Position numbers and translations under genes: made by a program. Shown piece by piece: positions 1 through 7,934 of a stretch of DNA of 31,303 nucleotides (position 1 is the first letter of the stretch; each line of letters starts with the position of its first letter). Location: IMG/VR virus record IMGVR_UViG_3300042511_000923, positions 1 to 31,303 of that record. The stretch is one strand, 5' to 3'. The notes below the pieces were generated by a model that was not told where the DNA came from, did not search any database, and saw only the letters and a list, made by a program, of their open reading frames with translations. Source of the stretch: a virus.

Positions 1-528
1 AATTCCAGTAGAACCAGTTTGTCCATCGTTTCCAGTAGGACCTATTCCACCAGTCATTCCAATAGCTCCAGTTTGTCCATCATTTCCGGTAGCACCTTGA
101 AGGCCATTGTTTCCGGTAGGACCAGTAGCTCCGGCTACACCAGGATTTCCTGTAGCACCAGTAGCTCCAATTTGACCATCATTTCCTGTAGCACCAGTAA
201 GACCGATTTGACCATCATTTCCAGTAGGACCGGTAGGTCCAGTTACACCTGCACCGGTTGGACCGATTTGTCCATTATTTCCAGTAGGACCGGTAGGTCC
301 TTGAATTCCAGTAGCTCCGGTTTCACCAGCACCAGTAGAACCAGTAGCACCTTTATTTCCGTCTACCCCTGTAGGACCGGTAGCTCCTGTTTGACCTCTA
401 CTTGCTTGTAAAGTTATAGGATTACCGAGTCCATCATAATAATTTCCGTTTCCGTCTGTTTGTAAAAGATTACCAAAAGAGTTTGATACGAACTGATTGG
501 TTAAATCAAAATCTTGATTTTGTGGCAT
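1..528 (-). CDS. Collagen-like tail fibre protein (partial, C-terminus outside window)
   Basis: The start is the ATG at 528; the frame stays open to the window edge, so only the first 176 codons are seen. About 45 N-terminal residues (beginning [12 protein letters not shown]) without repeats are followed by uninterrupted Gly-X-Y triplets, mostly G-A-T, G-P-T, G-N-D and G-Q-I/T. Collagen-like triplets of this kind form trimeric shafts in phage tail fibres and bacterial surface proteins; the non-repeat N-terminus probably attaches to the virion. The triplets contain much Thr and Asn and little Pro, as is usual where prolyl hydroxylation is absent. The gene follows the stop of its upstream neighbour by 2 nt, so it is co-transcribed with the lysis-side genes. 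Position in the virion (tail fibre, whisker or head decoration) is inference. Confidence 0.8.
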   Translation of the reverse strand, partial: MPQNQDFDLTNQFVSNSFGNLLQTDGNGNYYDGLGNPITLQASRGQTGATGPTGVDGNKGATGSTGAGETGATGIQGPTGPTGNNGQIGPTGAGVTGPTGPTGNDGQIGLTGATGNDGQIGATGATGNPGVAGATGPTGNNGLQGATGNDGQTGAIGMTGGIGPTGNDGQTGSTGI

Positions 529-530
529 TG

Positions 531-1067
531 TTATCTAATATTAGAAATTCTAACTCCAACTTTTGGTGCGGTCTCAACCGATTCCGTAACCTTAACCGTT
601 ACTTTCTTAGAGCTAGTAGCTACAAAAGTATCTTCCCAAGGATTAAATACCATGTCATCAGCTATAACTTCAAGTTTTATTTTTCCTATCTCATTTTCTA
701 ACAGAAAATTCATTTTACGTAAAGGTATTTCACAATGTCCTTTATCGTCAATAGTACCTTCAAACATATAAGTCATATCCTTACTTTCAATAATAACTCT
801 AGCCTTACTATTTGCTGGATTAGCTCCTGATATTTCCATATCACAAATAAACGTTTCAGTTTTATCTCTAAATACTTTATATCCGGTAACAGGTTCTTCA
901 ACTATAGGTGTGATAGATTCCTGTATTTTTTGAGGTTCTCTGATTGGTGGAGTATTGATTTCCGGCTTTTCATCGATAACAACCGTTTCTAATACAGGTT
1001 CGTTTTCAATGGATTCGGTAGATCTTTCTTTAGCTAATTTAGCCATGAATGTTTCGAAACTTTCCAT
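531..1067 (-). CDS. Hypothetical protein, possible virion-associated beta-rich protein
   Basis: 178 residues. I do not recognise a family. The N-terminus, [14 protein letters not shown], resembles the tag MESFEAFLNE seen inside the protein at 19790-20227 but lacks the L-x-E ending. Residues about 15-60 are acidic and rich in Glu, Pro and Ile, like a flexible linker. Residues about 60-178 alternate hydrophobic and polar residues, as in a beta-sandwich. It lies 2 nt upstream of the fibre gene, which makes an adaptor or fibre-associated role possible but unproven. Confidence 0.6.
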   Translation of the reverse strand: MESFETFMAKLAKERSTESIENEPVLETVVIDEKPEINTPPIREPQKIQESITPIVEEPVTGYKVFRDKTETFICDMEISGANPANSKARVIIESKDMTYMFEGTIDDKGHCEIPLRKMNFLLENEIGKIKLEVIADDMVFNPWEDTFVATSSKKVTVKVTESVETAPKVGVRISNIR

Positions 1068-1085
1068 TTAGTGTGTTGCTTTTTG

Positions 1086-1454
1086 TTATATATCCTTCCT
1101 ACTAATGTGAGTAAGTTTTACTTGCGGTTTAAGGACTTCTTCAATAGTTCGATCTATTTCAGTCAAAGTCATTACGCATTCAGGATTTCTTTCTTTTAAT
1201 TGATGAGATGTAATACCATTAACTCTACATATAAGATTGACGAATTTCTTATATTCTTTACCGGTTAAGGCTTGCTTTACTATTTCCTGTGGCGGCAAAT
1301 AAACATGCTTAGCTGCCGGATTTGTTAAATTTGCATTTACTCCTCCTAATGCATCACGAACTTTTATCGTAATTGCTACATCATCCCATGTATAATATGC
1401 ACCTATCCATTCCTCATTCAAATTAGACCATTTGAAATATATCTTTTCGTCCAT
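1086..1454 (-). CDS. Hypothetical protein
   Basis: 122 residues without a recognised family. The N-terminal third is rich in aromatic residues (FKWSNLNEEWIGAYYTW); the C-terminal half looks helical. No signal peptide or membrane segment. It sits between the spanin-like gene and the fibre-side genes in the same orientation, 18 nt before the next gene, so it probably belongs to the same late transcript. Confidence 0.6.
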   Translation of the reverse strand: MDEKIYFKWSNLNEEWIGAYYTWDDVAITIKVRDALGGVNANLTNPAAKHVYLPPQEIVKQALTGKEYKKFVNLICRVNGITSHQLKERNPECVMTLTEIDRTIEEVLKPQVKLTHISRKDI

Positions 1455-1484
1455 TTCTATTATATGTTAATAACTTCAAAAAGA

Positions 1485-1958
1485 TTATTTAGGAGTATCG
1501 TATTTTTCGAGAATAGATGTCATCTTTTTTAGTATAGGCTTTTGATTTACAGGCACTATAGTTTTCTTAATTTGTACAATAGGTTCAGGTTCTCGAACGC
1601 TTCTCAAAACTCGAATAGTATCGTAAGGATTGTCTCTTTCTATTTCGTTAACTTCGGGTCTTCGTACTAAAGTTCTTTCGACTAGAGTTTGAGGTTTAAG
1701 TGAGAGCATACTATCTAAAAGGCGTTTTACTTCTAAAATATCTTTTGTCTTTTTATTGCTATCATCCATTATTTGATTATTCAATTTTAGTTGATTAGCA
1801 TAAGTAACCATCATTGAATCATATTGAGTAGATATTGATAAACAATCGTCAGTTTTAAAATACGAAGTACCTATAGCAGTCATCGAACTAAAGATAACTG
1901 CTATGATAAATGCCCATATTCTTTGTTTTGGTGTTAGTGATTTTATAACTTCAAACAT
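1485..1958 (-). CDS. Single-pass membrane protein, candidate inner-membrane spanin
   Basis: 157 residues: a short cytoplasmic N-terminus with KQR, one membrane segment at about residues 14-34 (IWAFIIAVIF core), then a long, charged, helix-prone periplasmic part, with a Pro-rich stretch (PEPIVQ, PVNQKP) near the end. This N-in/C-out layout next to a peptidoglycan peptidase matches the inner-membrane spanin of phages of Gram-negative hosts, which helps disrupt the outer membrane at lysis. No outer-membrane lipoprotein partner with a lipobox is visible nearby, so the call rests on topology and neighbours only. It follows the M15 peptidase by 8 nt. Confidence 0.5.
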   Translation of the reverse strand: MFEVIKSLTPKQRIWAFIIAVIFSSMTAIGTSYFKTDDCLSISTQYDSMMVTYANQLKLNNQIMDDSNKKTKDILEVKRLLDSMLSLKPQTLVERTLVRRPEVNEIERDNPYDTIRVLRSVREPEPIVQIKKTIVPVNQKPILKKMTSILEKYDTPK

Positions 1959-1966
1959 AATTAAAA

Positions 1967-2584
1967 TTATTTGTATGGCGCATATTTAGGTAGGCCCTTA
2001 ACTCTAACGCAACGTAGAATTTGTTTTCTTTGTTTGCCAGTGGATTCGTAACTCACATGAACCCAATTTGGATTTATATCATTACCATATTCCCATATAA
2101 GCTGGTCAAATTCTAAATTATCTTTAATAAAATCAAAGACCATTTTATTAGTAATTCCTGTACCTGCAGAATCTTGGTCTAAATCTAAAGCTTCACCAGT
2201 ACTGTGTTGTGAAGTTAAAGATGCTCCTGGTGTAGCAGCATTTAGGGCTTTGCTTCTATATCCCGAAGATATTAAAATAGGTTTACCAAAATGTAAACGA
2301 ATAGGTTCAAAAACCTTTTCGGCTATTAATTTCAAATTAGCCAAATGTTCAGGAGATGGGGTATTGTCTATTCCAAGGCGTTTTGCTTCACCGGAATTAG
2401 TTACTTCGCTAAGCGAAAGGTGTGCACTTAATTTCATAGGATATATTATTTTTCTGTCTTCTAATTCTTCCGTTATGATTCGATTCATCATAATTTGAGC
2501 ATCATCAGGTTTAACACCGGCACGAATTAACATCGATAGTATCTTCATGCCAAATTCCATTTGGTCATCTGATAATCTTGACAT
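1967..2584 (-). CDS. M15-family zinc peptidase (D-Ala-D-Ala carboxypeptidase/endopeptidase-like)
   Basis: 205 residues. The C-terminal part has the M15 zinc pattern SxHxxGxAxDxD at residues 125-136 (His127, Asp134) and WVHVS at 174-178 with the third ligand His176; SSGYRS at 106-111 is the usual preceding strand. M15 enzymes cut peptidoglycan stem or cross-link peptides, so this is probably a lytic enzyme. Residues 1-50 form an additional helical stretch. There is no signal peptide, so export would need a holin or a virion-bound location. It is the second wall-degrading enzyme of this block, the first being the GH19 endolysin about 3 kb upstream in the transcript; the signalling genes lie between them. 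Confidence 0.85.
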   Translation of the reverse strand: MSRLSDDQMEFGMKILSMLIRAGVKPDDAQIMMNRIITEELEDRKIIYPMKLSAHLSLSEVTNSGEAKRLGIDNTPSPEHLANLKLIAEKVFEPIRLHFGKPILISSGYRSKALNAATPGASLTSQHSTGEALDLDQDSAGTGITNKMVFDFIKDNLEFDQLIWEYGNDINPNWVHVSYESTGKQRKQILRCVRVKGLPKYAPYK

Positions 2585-2590
2585 CGCTAT

Positions 2591-3166
2591 TTAGCTATTT
2601 TTATTCTCGGATGCATATTTTACACCCATAATCGTACCTACGATAGAGAATGCGTTTGTGAGTAGAATACCAAACATATTAGACCAAGTCGAACCTATGA
2701 TTTGAGTGTCTTTACCAGTAAACATTGCAACACTGTACATAATCGTTGTTATTATTCCAACGCTCATAATTACAACTAAAGCTACTTTGACGATTGTTCC
2801 AATTAATTCAGTTTGTGATTTTTTCTGAATAATATCTAAGTCGTTTAAAGCTGCGTCTTTTGCTACTAATGCCTCAGTTTTAGAATTCTCTGCTTCTTGA
2901 AGAGCAATCTTAAGGTCTTCGTTTATACGTATGTTTTCTTCCTCGGATGCTAATAATTCTCGATTTCTTTCTTGTACTTGTTTAGTAACTTCTAATCGTT
3001 TCCTTCTAGCATCTTTGTCCTTTTCTAAAGCCGTTGAAAGATAATCTGAAAATTCTTTATCACCTTCTTCGGGCTCTATAACTTTAAGTAAGTTACCTTC
3101 AATAGCAACTCGTTTAGTCTTTTGAATTTCAAGTAAAAAATCTCGGATTACTTTATTTACTTTCAT
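2591..3166 (-). CDS. Coiled-coil protein with two C-terminal membrane segments
   Basis: 191 residues. Residues about 45-115 form a strongly charged heptad-like coiled coil (KQVQERNRELLASEEE and onwards). Two hydrophobic segments follow at about 122-145 and 160-183, and the tail is short and charged. The start overlaps the stop of the response-regulator gene (TAATG), so the two are translationally coupled. A large cytoplasmic coiled coil on a membrane hairpin could be a holin or antiholin, or a membrane partner of the two-component proteins. No family is recognised; position between response regulator and M15 peptidase is the main clue. Confidence 0.6.
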   Translation of the reverse strand: MKVNKVIRDFLLEIQKTKRVAIEGNLLKVIEPEEGDKEFSDYLSTALEKDKDARRKRLEVTKQVQERNRELLASEEENIRINEDLKIALQEAENSKTEALVAKDAALNDLDIIQKKSQTELIGTIVKVALVVIMSVGIITTIMYSVAMFTGKDTQIIGSTWSNMFGILLTNAFSIVGTIMGVKYASENKNS

Positions 3167-3597
3167 TATTTATAAACTTTGAACGGCGCAGTTCTATTTT
3201 TATAACCTTCAAAATCTTTTTTAAATTCCTCTAGTCTAGGTTCGATGTCGTCAGATTTGATTATCCAGAATTGAGCTCCAGATTTAACGGCTTTTGCTTG
3301 TTCTTCTGGCTCATTAGATGATGAGATGATTCCAATAACCACGTTATTACCATACTCAAAGTTTATCTTACGAATAAGCTCGATACCATCATACGAAGAA
3401 CCTATGATATTAAGATCTACGAAAACACATTCAGGTTTTCCTTCAGGATCTTTTTGCCAACCTGAAAATAGTTTAGCAGCTTCGTCTGAGCTATCTATAG
3501 ACTCAAGAGAAAGTGAAATATCTAAAAGACTGCAAGCGTCTTCGAAAACTAAGTGAAAAAGACTTTCGTCATCTACTAGTAAAATTGAATCAATCAT
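3166..3597 (-). CDS. Single-domain response regulator (receiver domain)
   Basis: 143 residues, all of it a CheY-like receiver domain: acidic pair Asp9-Asp10 in LLVDDE, phosphoacceptor Asp61 in VFVDLN, the conserved Ser/Thr position in ISSS (91-94) and Lys114 in WIIKSDD. There is no DNA-binding output domain, so it probably works through a protein partner. It starts 12 nt after the histidine kinase stop and its own stop overlaps the start of the coiled-coil membrane protein, which makes that protein the most likely output (inference). All key residues for phosphorylation are present, so it is probably active rather than a remnant. Confidence 0.88.
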   Translation of the reverse strand: MIDSILLVDDESLFHLVFEDACSLLDISLSLESIDSSDEAAKLFSGWQKDPEGKPECVFVDLNIIGSSYDGIELIRKINFEYGNNVVIGIISSSNEPEEQAKAVKSGAQFWIIKSDDIEPRLEEFKKDFEGYKNRTAPFKVYK

Positions 3598-3609
3598 TTT
3601 TGTTTTATG

Positions 3610-5535
3610 TTATTTTAATTTGATTTTCATTTGTGTGCCTATCTCTGGCAGTTTATTACATTTAATGGTAAAGCCATGTTCACTTAAAATTGCAATACAT
3701 ATATTAAGGCCTAATCCGGTTCCTGATTCTGCTTGTCCTTCTTTCCTTACATACGGTTTAGATAGATAATCGAAATCTGCTTGACTTAATCCTCTACCGT
3801 TATCTTCAATAAAGAGAGTATCTTCAACTCGATAAATTTTAACAAATTTACTATTACTGTCATTGTATTTCAATCCATTACGAATAAGATTATCAATTGA
3901 TGTACAAAATAAGGCTTCATTAACATCCAATTCTCCTAAGTCTTCTAAAATTACTTGAGGTCGATATGCAGTTGCAGAAAGATAATCCTCTAATATAAGC
4001 TTAAGATTGCAATTAACTCGATCAAGTACAACATCCTTCTTTACCAAATTTGTAAATTCATAAACTCCTTTATAAACTTTTTGAGTGTGTCGCAGACCTT
4101 CTTTAATCATCTTAAGAGGTGCTTCAATCTTCAACTCTTTTATTTGTTCTTCCGTGAGTCTACGTTCTAACGAAGATAAACCTCGAGGCATATATGTGTT
4201 AATTCCACTATGCATATCATGTCGAAGAATTTTAGCAGCATGTTCAAGATAAGTGTTTTTCTTTTCAATCTCTATCTGCTGATTATAGCTTTGAGTAACA
4301 TCAGTAGCAATTTTCATTATTCGATAAGGTTTACCATCAATACCAATAACCGGATTATAAGTTGCTTGTAGATAAATTAAATTTCCATCTTTTTTCTTTC
4401 TGATAATTTCTCCACTAAAGAATTTTCCTGTTCGTAGAGTTTCCCAAAATTTTTGATATTCATTTGATTCGACAAATTCATCCTCTACGAATATGCTATG
4501 ATGTTTACCTACGATTTCTTCGAATTTATCGTATCCCATAGTATTTAAGAAAAGTGAATTAGCAAATATTATATTACCTCCTAAGTCGAATTCAATAACC
4601 GCATTAGATTGATTAATTGCAGTCATTCTATTATGTATTTCGTTCTCTTTGTTTTTTAATTGAGTAACATCTTGTCGGATAGACATAAATCCTAATATGG
4701 TTCCGTCATCGTCGAAATTGCACTTTATAAAAGTATCTACATAATACAATGAGCCATTTTTTGCTCGGTTTGTACAGATAGCATTCCAAATTTTCTTTTC
4801 TTTGACTACTGTCCTATACATATCAGACCAAAATTCCTTAGGATGTTCACCTGAATTTACAACATTATGGTCAAGGCCTATCACTTCATCTATCGTATAT
4901 CCAGAAATATCACAAAACTTTTGATTTACATATGTTATCTTTCCTTTAGAATCAGCCATTGAAATGATTGCTGATGTATCGAGAAATTTTTCTAGTTCTA
5001 TCATTTGACTCGATAACTTTTTAGATTCTTTAACAGAATAAGCAAATGAATACAGAGACGAAAGTATTTGAGCAAAATGAATTTCCTCAGTTTTCCATAT
5101 TCTAGGGGATAGACTTTCAATACAAATAACCCCAATCAACGATCCACTATACCAAATTGGTACATCTAACATCGATTTAACACCCAGAGGTTTTAGATAA
5201 CCTTCAAGAAAACACGATGTGGCAGGATGATTTTCTGCATCATTAGCAACAATGATTGGATTTTCTTCCAGTGATAAAAAATATGATTCGAAATCTTTTT
5301 TATGTAAAATAATATCTTGATAAAAGGCATCTTCTAATTTTATATAAAGTTGTTGAAGGATGATAGAATCTCGGTCCTCGTTAAACAACCATATAGATGT
5401 TCGATCAGCTGAAACACTATCTACAACTTCCTTAACCACCAATTTAGCTCCTTCCATAATATTACCTTTATAAAATAATTCATTTGAAGATTGATGTACT
5501 AATACCTCAGTTAAAATTTCTGAGTATGATTTCAT
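3610..5535 (-). CDS. Soluble sensor histidine kinase (GAF-PAS-PAS-HisKA-HATPase)
   Basis: 641 residues with no membrane segment. In order: GAF domain about 25-170 (TSIWLFNEDRD, GVICIES); PAS with PAC about 185-293 (ITYVNQKFCDISGYT, LGFMSIRQDVT); second PAS about 305-415 (GYDKFEEIVG, IMKIATDVT); helical dimerisation domain about 420-500 with the likely phosphoacceptor His439 in LRHDMHS; ATPase domain about 510-641 with N-box DNLIRNGLKYND (548-559), G1 box DNGRG (578-582) and G2 box GTGLGLN (605-611). The sequence shows a complete, apparently catalytic kinase of the kind that senses small ligands, redox state or light. Its partner receiver gene follows 12 nt downstream. Full-length kinases are rare in phages; here it lies directly after the endolysin gene. 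The signal sensed cannot be told from sequence. Confidence 0.93.
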   Translation of the reverse strand: MKSYSEILTEVLVHQSSNELFYKGNIMEGAKLVVKEVVDSVSADRTSIWLFNEDRDSIILQQLYIKLEDAFYQDIILHKKDFESYFLSLEENPIIVANDAENHPATSCFLEGYLKPLGVKSMLDVPIWYSGSLIGVICIESLSPRIWKTEEIHFAQILSSLYSFAYSVKESKKLSSQMIELEKFLDTSAIISMADSKGKITYVNQKFCDISGYTIDEVIGLDHNVVNSGEHPKEFWSDMYRTVVKEKKIWNAICTNRAKNGSLYYVDTFIKCNFDDDGTILGFMSIRQDVTQLKNKENEIHNRMTAINQSNAVIEFDLGGNIIFANSLFLNTMGYDKFEEIVGKHHSIFVEDEFVESNEYQKFWETLRTGKFFSGEIIRKKKDGNLIYLQATYNPVIGIDGKPYRIMKIATDVTQSYNQQIEIEKKNTYLEHAAKILRHDMHSGINTYMPRGLSSLERRLTEEQIKELKIEAPLKMIKEGLRHTQKVYKGVYEFTNLVKKDVVLDRVNCNLKLILEDYLSATAYRPQVILEDLGELDVNEALFCTSIDNLIRNGLKYNDSNSKFVKIYRVEDTLFIEDNGRGLSQADFDYLSKPYVRKEGQAESGTGLGLNICIAILSEHGFTIKCNKLPEIGTQMKIKLK

Positions 5536-5547
5536 ATTTTGATATTT

Positions 5548-6360
5548 TTATTTTAGTAGGGAGTAATATTCCTTGAAATGTTTTAGCCTATCAGCTAATC
5601 CTATGGTACCACCGTTTACTCTTTTAGTTACTGCAGTAACTGTTGCATCGTCCGCTCCTTTGTCGCATATGGACCATAGTTTATTTGAATCAAAAAAGAA
5701 TGCTGCAGAAGCTAATGGATATTTAGTCGCAACTAAATCTGGAGTAGCAATACAATCTTCACCGATAAATTTAGTAAAGTTAGTGTAGTTAGATTTTCCT
5801 GTTAATTGAATGAAACCTCTTCCTCTGAATTTGAATCCTTCACGAGAAGCCTCATCACCATTACCCATTCTAGATGCATAAACTCTAGAAGCAATTTTCT
5901 CTGGTTGTCTTGCATATAAATCAGACATATTTCCAGGAAAGTACTTTCCAAATATTTTCTTCAAACCATCTGCCGAGTAATTTACATTTTCAGTAACTGC
6001 CTTAAATCCACCTGACTCATGGCCACATTGAGCTAAGAAATGAGCTAATCTTAATGGAGTAGTGATGTTGAATTTTTTGGCAGTATCAGGAATTTGAGCA
6101 ATAACTGAATCTGGTACGTGACCTTTTAATTTGTCTAATTTAAAAGGAGATGTAGGAATTGGTGTAGACGATGTAGTAATTGCTTGGATTTTACTCCAAG
6201 TAGCATCACCAACAAATCCATCTGCAGTTAATCCATTCTTAGATTGAAAGTCTTTAACCGCCTTTTCTGTGCCTGGACCGAAGTCACCATCAGCACTCAA
6301 ACCCAAAGCTTTTTGTAAAGCTATTACGTCTGGACTAGTAGAACCTATTTTAAGTAGCAT
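5548..6360 (-). CDS. Endolysin: peptidoglycan-binding domain plus GH19 chitinase-like lysozyme
   Basis: 270 residues. Residues 1-60 are a PG_binding_1 domain (DVIALQKALGL, DGDFGPGTEKAV, DGFVGDATW). After a Ser/Thr/Pro linker (about 60-75), residues 85-270 are a glycoside hydrolase family 19 domain, with the probable catalytic Glu115 in QCGHESGGF and the family stretch FRGRGFIQLTGKSNY at 178-192. Phage GH19 enzymes cut the glycan backbone of peptidoglycan. No signal peptide is present, so it should depend on a holin. The histidine kinase gene follows by 12 nt. The upstream region contains TATAAATAG, about 45 nt before the start, a possible late-promoter element. Confidence 0.9.
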   Translation of the reverse strand: MLLKIGSTSPDVIALQKALGLSADGDFGPGTEKAVKDFQSKNGLTADGFVGDATWSKIQAITTSSTPIPTSPFKLDKLKGHVPDSVIAQIPDTAKKFNITTPLRLAHFLAQCGHESGGFKAVTENVNYSADGLKKIFGKYFPGNMSDLYARQPEKIASRVYASRMGNGDEASREGFKFRGRGFIQLTGKSNYTNFTKFIGEDCIATPDLVATKYPLASAAFFFDSNKLWSICDKGADDATVTAVTKRVNGGTIGLADRLKHFKEYYSLLK

Positions 6361-6404
6361 AGATAAATTTATTTTAAATATCTATCTCTTATAGGCAATA
6401 AAAT

Positions 6405-6413
6405 CTATTTATA
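6405..6413 (-). promoter_or_regulatory. TATAAATAG element upstream of the endolysin gene
   Basis: On the minus strand this reads TATAAATAG, matching the T4 late-promoter core TATAAATA, and lies about 45 nt upstream of the endolysin ATG. The genome is AT-rich, so a chance match is possible. The same bases also supply the stop of the small candidate ORF upstream. Confidence 0.3.
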
Positions 6414-6545
6414 CATTAGATTAAATGTCTTTGGTTGGGTCCTTGGCTCGGCTGGGCTTTGCCTCGGAATAAACTTCTTCAATTTCCTCGAATCCAAGTA
6501 ATCGTTATATGCATCTTGGATACGGAGAGTTTCGAAATTGAAAAT
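6405..6545 (-). CDS. Candidate 46-residue ORF with ATT start, or downstream extension of the membrane protein
   Basis: Directly after the TAA of the upstream membrane-protein gene, in the same frame, an open stretch of 46 codons begins with ATT and ends at TAG. Its product (FNFETLRIQDAYNDYLDSRK, then a Lys- and Pro-rich tail) looks more protein-like than random AT-rich sequence. No ATG, GTG or TTG lies near its 5' end, so expression would need an ATT start coupled to the upstream stop, or stop-codon readthrough. It fills an otherwise empty gap of 185 nt. Weakly supported. Confidence 0.25.
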   Translation of the reverse strand: MFNFETLRIQDAYNDYLDSRKLKKFIPRQSPAEPRTQPKTFNLMYK

Positions 6546-6893
6546 TTATTTTAGAAAAATTTGTATTGCCAGAATGACAAACGAAAGAAAAACGCAAAGA
6601 CCATTTTTGAAGTCTAGGCCTTGTTTGAGGATGAGGAGAGTAAGAATAAAGAAGATGATTGTTCCAGTGATTGTAGGAATAATTCTCGAAGGCCATATCT
6701 GCGAATCAAATCCTTCGTATAAATGACCTACTCCTAGAATGAATAAGTAAGAAACCGTAGTTCCAAAAACTATTGATATGAGAAGACGATAATCGTTGAC
6801 TTCAGGCCAGATGAATTGTGAATTAGTTTGAAACCAAATTAAGACTTGGCCTATTGCACAATATAAAATTCCTATAAGGATATGTTTATTCAT
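6546..6893 (-). CDS. Small multi-pass membrane protein
   Basis: 115 residues with four predicted membrane segments at about 4-20, 36-57, 70-88 and 95-113. The stretches GFDSQIWPSR and FIWPEVNDYR lie in the loops. No enzyme motif is present. It overlaps the stop of the upstream 39-residue peptide gene (ATGA). It could be a holin given the endolysin gene further on, but four segments are unusual and nothing more supports it. Confidence 0.6.
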   Translation of the reverse strand: MNKHILIGILYCAIGQVLIWFQTNSQFIWPEVNDYRLLISIVFGTTVSYLFILGVGHLYEGFDSQIWPSRIIPTITGTIIFFILTLLILKQGLDFKNGLCVFLSFVILAIQIFLK

Positions 6894-7009
6894 CGTTTTC
6901 TAAAAGTTTCAATTATAGAGACGATTTCTCCCAATACCACGATTATAAATATTGCTATGCAAATAGATACTCCTTGATGATTTTCTATTGAGGTTAATAT
7001 TTCTTCCAT
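6890..7009 (-). CDS. 39-residue single-pass membrane peptide
   Basis: The ATG shares a base with the stop of the upstream gene (TAATG), and the stop overlaps the next ATG (ATGA), so it fits exactly between two genes. The product begins MEEILTSIENHQG, has one hydrophobic segment (SICIAIFIIVVLG, about 15-32) and ends in FRKR. The junctions and the hydrophobic segment are the reasons to call it; the function is unknown. Confidence 0.55.
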   Translation of the reverse strand: MEEILTSIENHQGVSICIAIFIIVVLGEIVSIIETFRKR

Positions 7010-7233
7010 TATTCAGGATTTATGATTTCTACTATTTTCCATCTATCAGTTTTCTGACAGATTACAATTTGTTTTTGTGCTAAAATTTTACCTAACCAAA
7101 TTGATTTTTCTTCGTTAGCTAGATAAGTCTTAACTTCTTCTAGAGTTTTGAATGTCTTATGGGTTTTTAATAACACGGTAAGACCTGAACTATAAGAATC
7201 ATAAGCGTATAATTTGAATTTAGTTTCTTCCAT
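7009..7233 (-). CDS. Hypothetical protein
   Basis: 74 residues, not recognised. Short and mixed alpha/beta in appearance, with TLEEVKTYLANEE as a probable helix. Starts on the stop base of the upstream gene (TAATG), which supports translation from this ATG. Confidence 0.55.
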   Translation of the reverse strand: MEETKFKLYAYDSYSSGLTVLLKTHKTFKTLEEVKTYLANEEKSIWLGKILAQKQIVICQKTDRWKIVEIINPE

Positions 7234-7934
7234 TACAATTGTTGAGCTTTACGTTTGATTTCATCTTTTGTTGCTTCTAATTTCTTCAACGATTTTTTGA
7301 TTTTTTCTAATGCAAAATCATTTGAAATTTCTTTCATCCAAAGTTTATGAGTTTCTTTGGCCTCTTTCGTGGATTCTTCTAGGAATGAATAAACATTAAG
7401 ACCCCAATGAGGCGTGAACTTAACGAATTCCATTTTAAACATTGCCGTTTTGTAAAGACCAAATCTATTTGCATAACGAGGATTTCTTCGAGAATTATAA
7501 TTTTTATATCGTTGTATTATGATTGATGGTGATTTATTTTCGTAATTTTCGAGTTCATTTACATATCGTTCTATGAGCTCGTGGGCTAATGAAAAATCTA
7601 CATACACATCTTTTATTTGTGCATAGATAGGAGATTGTTTATCTTCTGGTGCTATATAACCAAGCAACATATTAGGTCCACCATCCCAACCATTGTTAGG
7701 CTCGAAATTAGAAGAGTATTTATTAAGAATGGTTCGGTCACCCTTTTTGATGTGACATTCCTCATTTTCCATTTCTTTACCAACACTAATAATAAATTCT
7801 TTAAGCGTACTTTCGTAGAAATTTACATTTTCTTTATGAAGACGATATCTTTCAGTTTCAATTTCTTGAGCTTTCTTAATTGCCTCAAGTTTTTTGATTC
7901 GTCGTTTATCTCGGATGAATTGAAATATACCCAT
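7233..7934 (-). CDS. Hypothetical coiled-coil protein
   Basis: 233 residues. The N-terminus (MGIFQFIRDKRRIKKLEAIK) is basic and amphipathic, leading into a coiled coil to about residue 55; the C-terminal 40 residues are again a charged helix (EKIKKSLKKLEATKDEIKRK). The middle has a Gly/Pro-rich segment (NNGWDGGPNMLLGY) and several aromatic residues. No family recognised. It overlaps the DnaA-like gene by one base (TAATG). Confidence 0.6.
   Translation of the reverse strand: MGIFQFIRDKRRIKKLEAIKKAQEIETERYRLHKENVNFYESTLKEFIISVGKEMENEECHIKKGDRTILNKYSSNFEPNNGWDGGPNMLLGYIAPEDKQSPIYAQIKDVYVDFSLAHELIERYVNELENYENKSPSIIIQRYKNYNSRRNPRYANRFGLYKTAMFKMEFVKFTPHWGLNVYSFLEESTKEAKETHKLWMKEISNDFALEKIKKSLKKLEATKDEIKRKAQQL

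Noticed and set aside
1-410. Short repeats that could suggest a CRISPR array or tandem repeat
   Set aside because: Period is 9 bases or multiples with codon-level variation, explained by Gly-X-Y triplets; no constant repeat with unique spacers.
19-411. Plus-strand ORF with Ser/Thr-rich product
   Set aside because: Antisense shadow of the collagen-like triplet gene, which is open on the minus strand throughout and has typical Gly-X-Y coding.
1464-1477. GTTAATAAC copy as promoter element
   Set aside because: Orientation is opposite to the genes and no TATAATT-type element lies at the usual distance.
5573-5788. Plus-strand ORF opposite the endolysin gene
   Set aside because: Antisense shadow; the minus strand encodes a clear GH19 domain here.
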